Positions 41,363-51,933 of a DNA stretch of 64,000 bases are shown here, one piece after another. Position numbers and translations under genes: made by a program. The stretch lies in assembly GCA_026770025.1 (NCBI GenBank), contig JAMXDE010000003.1, positions 186,001 through 250,000 of the forward strand. Direction: 5' to 3'. Numbering within the stretch: position 1 is the stretch's first letter; every line of letters starts with the position of its first letter. The notes beneath the pieces were generated by a model. The model saw nothing but the letters and a program-made list of their open reading frames with translations. It searched no databases and was not told where the DNA came from. Source of the DNA: Craspedostauros australis (Eukaryota > Bacillariophyta > Bacillariophyceae > Mastogloiales > Achnanthaceae).

Positions 41363-42608
41363 TTACTGCTGTGTGTTGCGACCGTCGAGATGCCGGAGAG
41401 TCGGTGGTTCTCCCCGCGCGCCATATAAATGGGGTCCCCACCAAGTGCAATTTGAGCCTGCGTGATTCATCATCACCCACTCCAATGGCATGTTGTATCG
41501 AACAGGCCTGGCTCGAACCTTGAAGAACTCATGGAACAATCCGAGTACTTCGTCGTAATATTCTTTCGTTGCGAGATGGTTGCTGCAGATGCGAAAGAGG
41601 GAATCGGTGCGGATGTGGCAGGGGAGCATTGCCAGAGCGAGGCGAGGAAGGTATGATTGTTGTGAGATGTTATGAAGAAGCTTTGCCCGTGCGAAGCAGC
41701 AATCATTATCATCCCGCCGTGGCAAGTGAGTGCCAGAATGAGGTGCCGCTGCATTCGCCACATATCCAATTTGAGCAGTCGCGTCGCGGTCATATCCACA
41801 GCCACAGCCACAGCCACAGCTACGATCATATTTATTGCGCACATGAACCCGAACCTGCAAATGCCATCATCACTCACTTATCCGACCACCCCTTCGTTTT
41901 GGTGAAATGCAATCCGTTGACGTTGTCCACGGGCGTCTCCATTCCGAAGCAATCTCCCTTGTCCACTCCGGCCGCGAAGTTGGAACGTTTGTTGAAACGC
42001 ACGATGCGCATGTCCTTGGGATACTGCTCCATGACCTGAATCGTCTCTGTGTGGTTGATAGTTCGTGCGAACGCAAAGTCGTGCTGAATCATGTAGAGGT
42101 ACTTGGTCTGGACCCGATCGACGGCCTGCTTGATGTTGCCCGAGATTCCGACATGTCCAGGCGCCTCAATGAGTGTAACGTGATCGAGAACGCCGTACGT
42201 CTGATTGAGATTGTCGATGTACTGTCGCAACCTATCGAAATCTCCCGGCTGCTTTTCCTGCGCCGGTTTGTCAATGGAGATGAACAAGGGCGAGTTGCTG
42301 GGCAGGCCTTGCAGGAAGCGCAGCGAATCGATGGTCTGGTTGATGATGCGCAACGATGGATGCGTGGGAATCAGCGAGGTGATGATGATGAGGGTGGTGT
42401 CGATTGGATTATTGCTTTCTTCCGCTTCCGCTTCTTCCTTGCCCATCGCGCTGGACTGGAAGTAGCTGTTCGTCTGCTTCATCGCCATTGATCCTCCGAT
42501 ATCGAGTATGCCCTTTCGCGAGGACGATCCGAGGAGGAAGCCTCCCACAATTGCCACCCAGAACACAAAGCGGCCAGACCCGTTGCTGGCTTTTGCCGAT
42601 GGTGCCAT
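41363..42608 (-). CDS. Glycosyltransferase-like type II membrane protein, paralogue of 3127-4637, two exons
   Basis: CDS complement(join(41363..41582,41878..42608)), 316 residues; 295-base intron, donor GTGAGT, acceptor CTGCAG, phase 2. The membrane anchor near FVFWVAIVGGFLLG and the lumenal domain match the 3127 gene: TLIIITSLIPTHPSLRIINQ, PLFISIDKPAQ, HVGISGNIKQAVDRVQTKYL, IQHDFAFARTINHTE and VDNVNGLHFTKTKGWSD. After the intron, NNHLATKEYYDEVLGLF and WWGPHLYGARGEPPTLRHLDG again match. The start at 42608 is the Met equivalent to that of the paralogue; an in-frame ATG further upstream would add 42 residues without a match. It shares a divergent 0.8-kb upstream region with the GT90-like gene, so the two could be co-regulated. 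Presumed sugar transferase, substrate unknown. Confidence 0.78.
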
Positions 42609-43406
42609 GGTCGCCTGAGACTCAACAGCTTGGTTCCTTGTTAGTAATTGATCGACTGGCTCCCTTGCTTCTATCGACGAGATGCTTTGGTGCGCTTGTA
42701 ACTGCCAAAGACGGAATTGTTTACACCTCCGCAATGATCAGGAGTATGGCGCACGGTCTAGTAGTGGAGTAGTGGAGCGTCGAGTACGTATTGTGCTATT
42801 CCATGAGATGTTGCCGAAGACATTCGGACTGTTTGTTGTCTCTCCTTTCGCTTCCCTTTTCGCCTCCGCCGAAGCGGTTGTTCGTAATCACTCCGACGTG
42901 TGACTTTGTTTAGCCGTTGTTGTTGGGAACACGTGTTGTGTCTCATCGAGGAAGACCTCCACGACTTCTCATTCACGTGTTCGGTATCAATCCCGTAAAA
43001 CAGGTTGAAACGCCTCAGTCACGAGTCATTCGCGTGCCCAAAAGTTGGGCAGATTTGTGACCGTTTCACGAAGCACCGAAACCAAAAAGCAGCAAAACCA
43101 ACGGAAGGAGCTTCGTTGGAGCACCAACACACGAGGGCAACAAAGAGAGAGAGAGAGAGAGAGACATTGATGCTCGCAGCTCGGATGGTACGACCTGGTT
43201 TGTTGCGATGCCAATAGATTGGAGACAGCCTTGTCCGCCATAGCAGATACAGCATCGCGGAGAGTAGGTCATATAATACGAGTCATCGCCACCATCGCCT
43301 TTCACAGGGAGAAGGACTCGGGTCATTCAGGAAAGATAGGGCCTTGCTCGTGCCATCCTGATCCACCCTGCGCATCAGTGTCCAGGCAGCCAAGCAACCG
43401 GCAACC
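42609..43406. other. Divergent intergenic region between two glycosyltransferase-like genes
   Basis: Probable bidirectional promoter region of 0.8 kb, with a GA tract at 43145-43164. No gene inside. Confidence 0.55.
43145..43164 (+). promoter_or_regulatory. (GA)n tract upstream of the GT90-like gene
   Basis: Purine strand is sense to the + gene, about 245-260 bases before its ATG. Confidence 0.4.
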
Positions 43407-45206
43407 ATGGCAGACCACCGACGCCTGCCGCACACGATGGCCTTTGGTGGTGGCGTTGGTGGGAAGAAGAGCATGTTCACCATCGTGATTGCCATGATCG
43501 GCTGTGCCATCCTTGCGGTCATCGCAATCCAGGTCTCGTTCATCTTTCCGTTCCTGATGCACGACCATGATCACAACGTCCCATCCAACCCAGGACATCT
43601 GCCTGGTCCGGAGGCCAGCTCAGCCGCGGAGATTCAGGCAATGGCCGCGGAAATGGCAGAGAAGATCGCAGAGAAGAAAGCCCGCAAGATGGCAGAGAGC
43701 ATGGCAAAGGATATGGCAACGGATATGGCGAAAACAATGGCAAACACAATGGCGAAGGCGATGGCAAATGAAATGGTCACCAAACAGCGGAAGGAAGAGG
43801 AGCGCGAGCTGGCTGCCACTCCACCTGCGAAATCACAGGGGGATGCGCAAACGAAGACGATCTACATTCACAGCGTGGATGTGCCACCGCCCGATCCACC
43901 AGTGATCCCGGAGAAACGAGAGGACCGGTTCCCATCCGTCGACGAACGCGTGCGCATCTACATGAGCGACTGGTACGTCCCACCGTGTCCTGATCATCTG
44001 GAGCGCTTCACGCATTTCAGACACATCGTCCGGGAATCAACGGATATCAGCAAACAAGAACGCGAAAAAGTGAAGGACCTCGGGCCTCCCACGAAGAGCA
44101 AGAACAAGGATGGCACGGTCTACGAAAGACTCGGGAGTGTGGTCACCTATCGGAACGAATGGAATTCCCAGCGGCAGCATTACACCGATGTATGGCTGGA
44201 ACGCATCTTCATGGCGTTCCCGGAAGACATCCTGCGATGCAAGGAATCCGGCGCGTTTCCACAGTACTGCGGCGACATTGTCAACAGCATCCTGGGAGCA
44301 ATCAAGCGGTTGGGCGAGGACGATGACCCGTCCAACAATTGGAATCTGGAAATACCCATTATCATGCACATCGGCGACCTGCGCTATCCGATGAACACCA
44401 ACGGCATGTACCCCAATCTCCCAATCATCAAAAAGTTCCGTTACTCCATGCCGCCGGACGAAGTAATGCGCAAGACATCCATGAAGTGCCACTCCGGACC
44501 GAGGCCCATTCGACGCATCCGTGAGCTTGAGCCAATCATCTGGAAACTCAACGTCGAGCGACATTACGGAACGCTTCGTTACGTCCACAAAAGCGACATT
44601 CCATGGTCCAAAAAGATTCCCAAGGCAGTCTTCCGCGGCAAGTACACAGGACCCACCGTGCCGCATTTCGAAGATGATGCCTGCGTATGCTACGGCATGC
44701 CGCGCTGCCATCTGGTCTACACGCACAACAACTCCACCCTGGTGGATGCCAAACTCACTTCTAAGATCGAGGAATACATCAACGGCGTCCAGGTGTTGGG
44801 CAATGAGATGTCGGTCCGCGATATTCTTCAATTCAAGGCTGTCATCATGGTGGAGGGCAACGACGTCGCAACCGGCCTCAAATGGGCGCTGCTTTCCAAC
44901 TCCGTCGTCCTCATGACCAAGCCAGCCAAGATGACCTACGCCATGGAGGACAATTTGATACCGTGGGTGCATTACATCCCTCTGCGTGACGACTTTTCAG
45001 ATGTCGAAGAGAAGACCCAGTGGGTCATCGACAACGATTTCTACGCCCAGCAGATCGCCAAGCGCGCGACGCTTTGGATCCAAGACCTCGTCTTGCACGA
45101 AGACTCTGACAAGGACCATGCCAAGATTGAGGAACAGATTCTGGTGCGGTACCAGAAGCATTTCCTGAAAAATGAAACCTTGGGAAAGTTGCCGAAGACG
45201 AGATAG
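43407..45206 (+). CDS. CAP10-like (GT90) glycosyltransferase, type II membrane protein
   Basis: 599 residues, no introns. Membrane anchor at about 24-49 (FTIVIAMIGCAILAVIAIQV), then a remarkable stalk of Met-Ala tetrapeptides at about 77-124 (MAESMAKDMATDMAKTMANT). The catalytic region is of CAP10/GT90 type: IIMHIGDLRYP, IPWSKKIPKAVFRGKYTGPT, then ILQFKAVIMVEGNDVATGLK, WALLSNSVVLMTKPAKMTYA and LIPWVHYIPLRDDFSD. The basic FRG and the EGND block are the family's hallmark donor-binding elements. Family members transfer xylose or glucose to proteins or polysaccharides in the secretory pathway; which one here is unknown. Divergent from the 41363 gene and convergent with the rhamnosyltransferase-like gene. 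Confidence 0.85.
   Translation: MADHRRLPHTMAFGGGVGGKKSMFTIVIAMIGCAILAVIAIQVSFIFPFLMHDHDHNVPSNPGHLPGPEASSAAEIQAMAAEMAEKIAEKKARKMAESMAKDMATDMAKTMANTMAKAMANEMVTKQRKEEERELAATPPAKSQGDAQTKTIYIHSVDVPPPDPPVIPEKREDRFPSVDERVRIYMSDWYVPPCPDHLERFTHFRHIVRESTDISKQEREKVKDLGPPTKSKNKDGTVYERLGSVVTYRNEWNSQRQHYTDVWLERIFMAFPEDILRCKESGAFPQYCGDIVNSILGAIKRLGEDDDPSNNWNLEIPIIMHIGDLRYPMNTNGMYPNLPIIKKFRYSMPPDEVMRKTSMKCHSGPRPIRRIRELEPIIWKLNVERHYGTLRYVHKSDIPWSKKIPKAVFRGKYTGPTVPHFEDDACVCYGMPRCHLVYTHNNSTLVDAKLTSKIEEYINGVQVLGNEMSVRDILQFKAVIMVEGNDVATGLKWALLSNSVVLMTKPAKMTYAMEDNLIPWVHYIPLRDDFSDVEEKTQWVIDNDFYAQQIAKRATLWIQDLVLHEDSDKDHAKIEEQILVRYQKHFLKNETLGKLPKTR
43640..43780. repeat. Degenerate 12-bp repeat coding a Met-Ala tetrapeptide stalk
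   Basis: Consecutive ATGGCA-NNN-NNN units within the GT90-like gene, coding M-A-x-x repeats about nine to ten times. Confidence 0.7.
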
Positions 45207-45602
45207 GAACAGTGGCATCGGCGATGCGTGTGTACGTCTGATCGTACTGGTAGGCATGGACAGGTTTGCAGAGGTTTGCAGGCGCATGGGACTGATACGC
45301 GCAAAGTAACTACTCCGACACTGCTGATGAAAGCATCACGGCACCAACAGTCATAATATTGATTCTCTCATAATACGTGTTAGTACATTTCTGTAGCTTG
45401 GGCAGATACGGTTCCAACAACGTATTGTTCGGAGCATATCGATGCTCCACCAAACCGCAACAGCACATTGCACATGTCGCATGTGTAGATCGTACTGCAC
45501 GTCCGAGTCGACGCGAAGGAAAGTCATTCCGAACCGGAGTACTTCCAATCGCTGGTATGTGGGCAGTATGGGAGTGTATCGTGCTATTGTACGAGTAGAT
45601 TC
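45207..45602. other. Intergenic region between convergent genes
   Basis: 3' flanks of the GT90-like and rhamnosyltransferase-like genes; nothing recognised. Confidence 0.55.
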
Positions 45603-47252
45603 CTATTGTTGCACAGAGTTCATGTTCCTTTGTCGTCTGCGCCGCCGCCTGGGTTTCACGGGAGGGATGGTTGCCATCCCAAGGTGCCTCAGCAGCTTGT
45701 TCTTGATCCCATCGCTGCAAGAATGATCGTCCGTGCATTGTCCACGTAAGTTCTCCTCCACGATGGCATCTAAATGCTCCTTCAAGTATCGCCGTGCTGA
45801 TCGAACATCGTTGGGTAGCAGCAGCGTTGGCAATTCGTCTCTCCACAAATGTTGATCCATCTCGATGTCAAACAAATCCACCTGCGTCATGTTACTCGTG
45901 CCGCCACCTTCATCCTGCATCACAACACGATTCATTCCGGTGCTGGTTGGTGTGCGGGCGCGGATGGCCAAGAACTCCGCATTCTGATCGATCGCCTGAT
46001 CGTAGTCGACCTTGGGTTGTTGGGTGGGAACGTGCATCCAACAGTTTTGATACGAGGATCCTTGACATTCCTGCGTTTTCATCTTAATCAAATGATGCGA
46101 CGCCACAAAGTCGGGCTGGGCGTCCGGTTGTGTCACCCAGGTCATGCCGGGTGTGATGCAAAGGTGCGAAGCGCCTGGGCGTAGAGAACCACGGTCCGTG
46201 GTTAAATTCCATTGCGCGTAGTACTGCCACTCGATGTGATCTTCGATGCACCATTGGAACCATGCGGAGTTGCCATTGTCGGGTTGCGACGACAGCACTT
46301 GAACAGTGTTCTGTTCTGTACGCTCGATGTATGTCGGTGCCAATCCATCATCGGCATCCAAATTGACTTCCATGACGGTGCGATTGCGTGCTGCGGCATG
46401 GTAGTTTCGGACGAGCTCCAGGCTCCCATACCGCAAACTCTGCGATGTGATGTCCGAAATTGCATCAGCCGCGCGAAATCCACCATCGACGGACCCTTTT
46501 CGAATCTGATTGGAACCGATGACGACCACGTTCTTGTGTTGATCATGTTGGGCTATGAAATCCAAAAGAGCTCGCAGGAGCGTGGGATGCAACTCGGGGT
46601 CGATGCGAATGAACCACAGGAATTGCTGATTGCTTTGCTTCTGAATGGTTGGAAAGCAGAACGTTTCGAAGAGCTTCAATCGAGCATGCCCCAGCGCCAG
46701 TAAACTTGGTTGATGCTGCATGAATCGAGTGTAAATTACATGCACGATGTTGTTGTCATTGCGCCACGGTTGTTCCGCTTGCTGCTCCTGTGTGACCTCC
46801 AAGTCGCTTGTTGGACTGGCGCTGATGTTGGCGTCGGTGTCGGTTTCGGTACTTGCATCACCATTGATGTTGACAATGCCATTCGCACTCATTGCTTCCT
46901 CATGATCCACCACTAAGTCGTCCTGTTGCCTTGCCGTCGCGCGTGTTTGCTTCGTGCGCAATGGCATGACAGTATCCTTGGTGTTCACAGTGGTGTCATG
47001 TTGGTTCGACAGCCCGAATTCGTTTGCCGATAACCTTCTGTTCGGACTTGGATGTGACAGGATGAGCTTTTGTGATAATCCAGATGCCCTGTGTTCCTCC
47101 ATGCGGTCCAACTTCATGCGATGGACGATGGAGATGTTCTTGAAGCAGACCGTCACGCAGGCTACCACCAACAAGACCCGCGTCGCATTCACGAGCGTAT
47201 TCCTTTTCACGTGCTTGCTGTCCTTTCTCCGACTGCCATCGCTTGGGACCAT
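45603..47252 (-). CDS. Putative rhamnosyltransferase-like type II membrane protein
   Basis: 549 residues, no introns. A basic N terminus and membrane anchor (ATRVLLVVACVTVCFKNI, about 23-40) are followed by a long variable stalk. The catalytic domain starts near 168 with VHVIYTRFMQHQPSLLALGH, then RLKLFETFCFPTIQKQSNQQ, FLWFIRIDPELHP, ELVRNYHAAARNRTVMEVNL and DADDGLAPTYIER, matching the pattern of the putative rhamnosyl transferase family (TRF, LFExFCxP, Q, DxDDxL with a metal-binding Asp). HLCITPGMTWVTQP follows. The C-terminal tail is Arg-rich (KPRRRRRRQRNMN). Rhamnosyl transfer is inferred from the family name only; other deoxysugars are possible. A GA tract lies about 80 bases upstream. 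Confidence 0.75.
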   Translation of the reverse strand: MVPSDGSRRKDSKHVKRNTLVNATRVLLVVACVTVCFKNISIVHRMKLDRMEEHRASGLSQKLILSHPSPNRRLSANEFGLSNQHDTTVNTKDTVMPLRTKQTRATARQQDDLVVDHEEAMSANGIVNINGDASTETDTDANISASPTSDLEVTQEQQAEQPWRNDNNIVHVIYTRFMQHQPSLLALGHARLKLFETFCFPTIQKQSNQQFLWFIRIDPELHPTLLRALLDFIAQHDQHKNVVVIGSNQIRKGSVDGGFRAADAISDITSQSLRYGSLELVRNYHAAARNRTVMEVNLDADDGLAPTYIERTEQNTVQVLSSQPDNGNSAWFQWCIEDHIEWQYYAQWNLTTDRGSLRPGASHLCITPGMTWVTQPDAQPDFVASHHLIKMKTQECQGSSYQNCWMHVPTQQPKVDYDQAIDQNAEFLAIRARTPTSTGMNRVVMQDEGGGTSNMTQVDLFDIEMDQHLWRDELPTLLLPNDVRSARRYLKEHLDAIVEENLRGQCTDDHSCSDGIKNKLLRHLGMATIPPVKPRRRRRRQRNMNSVQQ

Positions 47253-48062
47253 ATTGTTGTGTATGTACGACTAGGAGTGTGCACGAGGGTACCGCTGCCG
47301 CATCCCGCTTTGGAGTACTTCGATCACTCTTGTCTCTCTCTCTCTGGTGAGAGAGAATGCGCAAGAGTGTGAGTATTGGTACTGTCGTGAGCTTTAACAC
47401 TGACCACGCCAGTTTCGGAACAGATGCATTCGAGCGTGCAGAAATACATACGAATGAGGCGCTTTCAAATGGATACGCACGATGGCTGATACTATCTTGT
47501 CCAGTGCAACACAGCACATCACATCGCATCACAGCACACAGACGGCAACAAAGATCTGTTGGACAGCGAGAGAGTTGCTGGACCTTTGTTGCGAAATTGT
47601 GGGCGGTTGGATCTCAAATTTTGAAGCTGCTCGTTTCGTTGTTCGCACGAGACGTCACTACGACACAGAAACGACAGCAATATTATACATCAATAGAAAT
47701 AATTTACCGCAACTCCATTTCGAAACATGAATGATTGGCTCGGACAAGTCGACATATCCGTTGAATCGACAATTGATATTTTGTGGACACAACCGGGTCA
47801 TTTCTCGCTTTGTCCACCAAATGGAGGAAAAGCACGTGGACAACAAAACGAGAGAGGCAGAAGGGAACAATCACCGCCTGCCGCCACTACGGCCTACTAT
47901 ACCGAGAGACCCTCTGCAAGTTCATGTTCCCATGTCCTCCAAGTGCGATCCTTGTATGCGCACAGTGAACATCATACAATACTCTCCCCAGAGCAACTCT
48001 TCTCCACACTCTATCCTCCGTCCCAATAGTCAACTCGACGGGGTTTGCAGCACAGCTCCAAC
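47253..48062. other. Divergent intergenic region between two glycosyltransferase-like genes
   Basis: Probable bidirectional promoter region of 0.8 kb, with a GA tract (47332-47346) and ACATCAC-type repeats near 47505-47545. No gene inside. Confidence 0.55.
47332..47346 (-). promoter_or_regulatory. (GA)n tract upstream of the rhamnosyltransferase-like gene
   Basis: Purine strand is sense to the minus gene, about 80-95 bases before its ATG. Confidence 0.4.
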
Positions 48063-51000
48063 ATGGCGATGTCTCCGACATCCCGACGCAAGGCAGCGAT
48101 GTCGCCGTCATCATCGAAGAAGCTTTCGATGAATCAGCTGCTGCTTGGGTTTTCGATGATTGGGGCTCTCGTGTTCATCATGCAGGTCACGTTCGTGCAT
48201 CGGGTCATCCTCAACCATGAAGGTGGAGACGGTGCCAAGCCCCAGGATGCTGCCTTGCAGCAACAGTATCAGCAGCTGCAGCAGCTGTTGCAGCAGCAAC
48301 AAAGGCAGCAACGGCAGCAGGAGGAGATAGCCGGTCGTACAAAGCAGCAACAAGCAGAGCTGGCAGACGGAGTTCAGGAAGCTGATGAAGAAACGGATGA
48401 AGAGACGAAGGAAGATCATGTCGTCACGTTCGAGGAATGGCAGAAGCGCAGAGTTGCACACGTATTTGCGGAGCGCGAACAGGGCCTCACGTTGGAACAG
48501 CAGCTGGGGATCAACGTCACCCTGCTCAACAACATCCACGCAGAGCCGATCCCCGATGTCAAGGCTGCGGATGGAACTCTGCTCTACAATCCCGAGGAAT
48601 TCCGCACGGGCAACAAAGAAAACTACGTCAACAATCCGTTGCCTTGCCCGGATTGCCAGCAGCAGATCGATGCCATGCTGCAAAGGCAGAAGCAGGATGA
48701 TCCGGTGCCTGCTCCTGCAAACTTGATCTTCAAGGCGAAACCTTTGGGCAACGATGTCATCATCTCCCTCAACCCAACGGCGGGCAACGTCAACAAGCGG
48801 GACCTCACTTGGTTCGTGGGATCCTTGCGCAACACGGGGTACAGAGGCCACATCATCATGGGGGTGCCGGAAGGGCTCTCCGAAGAAGACAAGTCCATGC
48901 TCGTCAGTTGGCAAGTTACCATGTACTCGCTGACGAAAGAGACCTGCGAAGGCAATGCCGGCAGCTACATGGACAAACGCGGCCGCCCCATTCATTGCTA
49001 CAAGTCAGCAGGCAAATTTGCAACCGAGTGGGGTCGGTACGAGTTGGCACGTCAGTGGTTGAACGCGTGCGAGGCTTGCACCGGCCGTGTTCTCTTGGAG
49101 ATTGACAGCAGAACCTCCTTCTTCCAATCGAATCCATTCTCGCAGGTGCCTCAACTCGATGGCAAGGATCTCTTCTTGACAGAGGAGATGGGGCCGCACT
49201 CGGATCCCTACTATGGCAGCAAACAGTACCCCAAGCGCTTTCTGTCAGTATCTTCCAGCAACGGGTACCGCACGGCCACAACGGAGTGCTACGCAAAGAA
49301 GGCCGAGGCGGACATCGGCGACAACCGGCCGTACCTTACGGCCCGATCTGCATTTGGCACCAAGCCCGGTGTACATCGATACCTATCGGTTTTGGTGGAC
49401 GAGTTCAATCACCTCATCACTGAACCAAATTGCCATTATCCGAAACTCACGGATGATGCCATCGCGAACTTCTTGTACTACAACGGCAGGTTCGGTTCCA
49501 CGGCGGTTGCCACCATGCCATTCGGCACTGGCTACGCGATGTCCGTGGGTCGACCATGCTTCAACCAGTACAAGCACCCAAACCACAGTCAACTGGACAT
49601 CGTCAAGGTCGATTTTGAGACGACGGGATACATCATCAATCACTTCAAATCGAAGGACGATCCATTGCGCGTGGTGCCGATCGTCCGCGCGTTCGACCAG
49701 TGCGACAGATGGATCAAATCATTCCTTTCGCAGCACAACATGGGGAAAACTCCCAGCGATTTCGAGGTGCCGATTCCGTACAAGTCAGCGGTGGAACGGG
49801 ACATCCTGCGACACGCTTTGGCGCAGACCCTGCAGAAGCAGAAGAAGAAGGACGGGAGACCGCCGATGGAGACCTCGTATCAGCGTTCCACGGTCGTCAC
49901 GCAAGCGCCGTGGTTCCCGCACAAGAAGTACTGCACAGATACGTGCTGTGCGCAGGGCGTGGCGATCTCGTTGGATCAGGATCGCGAGCACTTGATCACC
50001 AGCGTCGATGGGTTGGACTTGGCCGATGTTGGCATGCTGGGGCACAGGAGGCGGGAATACCTGGACTTTTCATCGTCGGACCTCGTCGAGGACATCATCC
50101 CATGTCTGCAGTCGGGCACCATCATCTACACCGATCACGAAGGTGGCGGCCTCATGCGATTTTACGACCGCTACCGTCCCAAGCTCAAGAAGCCGTTCGT
50201 GCTGATCACAGGCGGCACGGACGGCACCGAACCATGGGCACCGAAGGGTTTTGGCAGGGACAAGTTGCAAAATGACGAACTCTTGATCAATTGGTACGGC
50301 ATCAACCCGTCGTACAGCGGCGGTGCCTCCGAGGCCAAATTCCAAATGATGTTCCTGGGCCTATCCGCAGCGTTCGATCACCAGAAATACCTGGCGGACT
50401 TCCAAAGGAGCGTGGGTTTTGCCAACCCCTTCGCCGGCGAGAACAAGAAACGGTTCACGGAATCCGTCGAGCTCAAGACCGCCACCGACACGAGCCGTCT
50501 GCTGTTCGTCAAGTTCGGCATCAACGAGCACAGCAAGCATCGGCAGCATCCGTTCAACATGGCCTGCGATGGCCGCACGACGGAACCATTTGATGACATT
50601 TCATGTTCTCACAGCAAGCGCAAATTCCAATCGGCCGAGATTTACGATGCCGCAAGGCATTATCTCTTCGGATTGAGTCCACCGGGCAATGTAAGTGCTG
50701 GCTGGTTGCGTGCATGCGTGTGCATGCGCGTGTTTGTTTATTTGTTCATTCGTTCGTTCGTTTGTTTTGCAAATGGATCTGTACACTTTGTTGCACTCAT
50801 GGTTTGCGTTCATTGTGATCTCACAAATCATTTTCTCCAACATGTGGACGGCTCCACCAAAATGCTCGACGCCCAATGACTCGTCACCACACTGCGTACG
50901 CAGGGAAAGGATTGCTATCGAACCTACGAGCTGCTATACTTGGGCGTCATCCCCATCGTGGCGTACAATCAGGAATACGCAGAATTGTACAAAGGTCTGC

Positions 51001-51302
51001 CCGTGCTGCAACTGCGCAGCTGGGACTACTCCCAAGAACGCTTGGTGGAGGAGATGCGGAACTACATCGCAAGTCCAGAATTCCAAGACAGCGACTTCGA
51101 GGGATGGAACAAGCTGTTCTTGAATTACTGGCGACATCGTGTGCTGAAAGATGCCGGGAGGTTATCAGAGATCGTGACGGATGACAACGGCAGGGAGTAC
51201 TACACTTCGTGGTCCTACACGCGGTACAGGCCGGTGTACACGAAGAGCCATTGGCCGCCGAAGGCGCCGATGACGATGTCGGATGTGGAGCCAATGCTGT
51301 GA
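48063..51302 (+). CDS. Bi-domain glycosyltransferase: A/B-type domain fused to exostosin-like domain, two exons
   Basis: CDS join(48063..50690,50904..51302), 1008 residues; 213-base phase-0 intron, donor GTAAGT, acceptor GTACGCAG. Membrane anchor at 23-45, then a Gln-rich stalk. Domain 1 (about 225-565) parallels genes A and B: LTWFVGSLRNTGYRGHIIMG, WGRYELARQWLNACEACTGR, VLLEIDSRTSFFQSNPF, LTARSAFGTKPGVHRYLSVL and DDAIANFLYYNGRFGSTAV. Domain 2 (about 600-1008) is exostosin-like: IIYTDHEGGGLMRFYDRY, HYLFGLSPPGN then GKDCYRTYELLYLGVIPIVA across the intron, and LPVLQLRSWDYSQERLVEEM, the pattern in which a Gly-rich loop and a conserved Glu bind the donor. Each half probably transfers a different sugar, as in bifunctional polymerising enzymes. 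The start at 48063 is the first ATG in frame. Confidence 0.83.
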
Positions 51303-51933
51303 ACGCGCTTGTATGTGCTCGTAGGGAGCAGTAGGATGAAGGAATATCATTCATCATGGTGCCATGCAGTTGACAAGAGATAGTTTCGTCAGCCTGTGTG
51401 TGATCGAGCAGTGTACTTCTCGGAGAGAGTTGCTCTCGCGAACTTCATCGCAGTCTTCTATAGTCTATCTTAGATGATGTAGACTATTGTGTAGGTCACG
51501 CAATTCGGGAGTCATTCATTCAGGACTAAATCGTTGATTGACACAAAGAAGGTTCAACATCAACACATACACCTTTGCAAAACACGGTTGACGCAATGAT
51601 ATGGATATTTACCGTCTGAGTTGGTGGAAAATGTGTACGAATCGGAAATAGGAAGACGCTACGCGTACACATCATTGTTTCGATGATGTGGAAACTGAGA
51701 GGAAGAAGAACTTCCAATTGCCTTCCTTCTTGATTGGTGCACTTTCTTGTGGTGCTCACCCGCGTCATGTAAGCGCCACGCACCGCTGAGGGAAGGAGCA
51801 CCTTTCCAGATTCAGCCATCATTGTCATTGCCATCGTTGTTTCCATCACTGTCGCATCTGATAGCCATTCTTCATTCCCTGCGACAATATCTTCAACACT
51901 GCCACCAACATCATCATCGACACCATCATCGCA
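51303..51933. other. Intergenic spacer
   Basis: 3' flank of the bi-domain gene and upstream region of the 51934 gene. No feature recognised. Confidence 0.55.
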
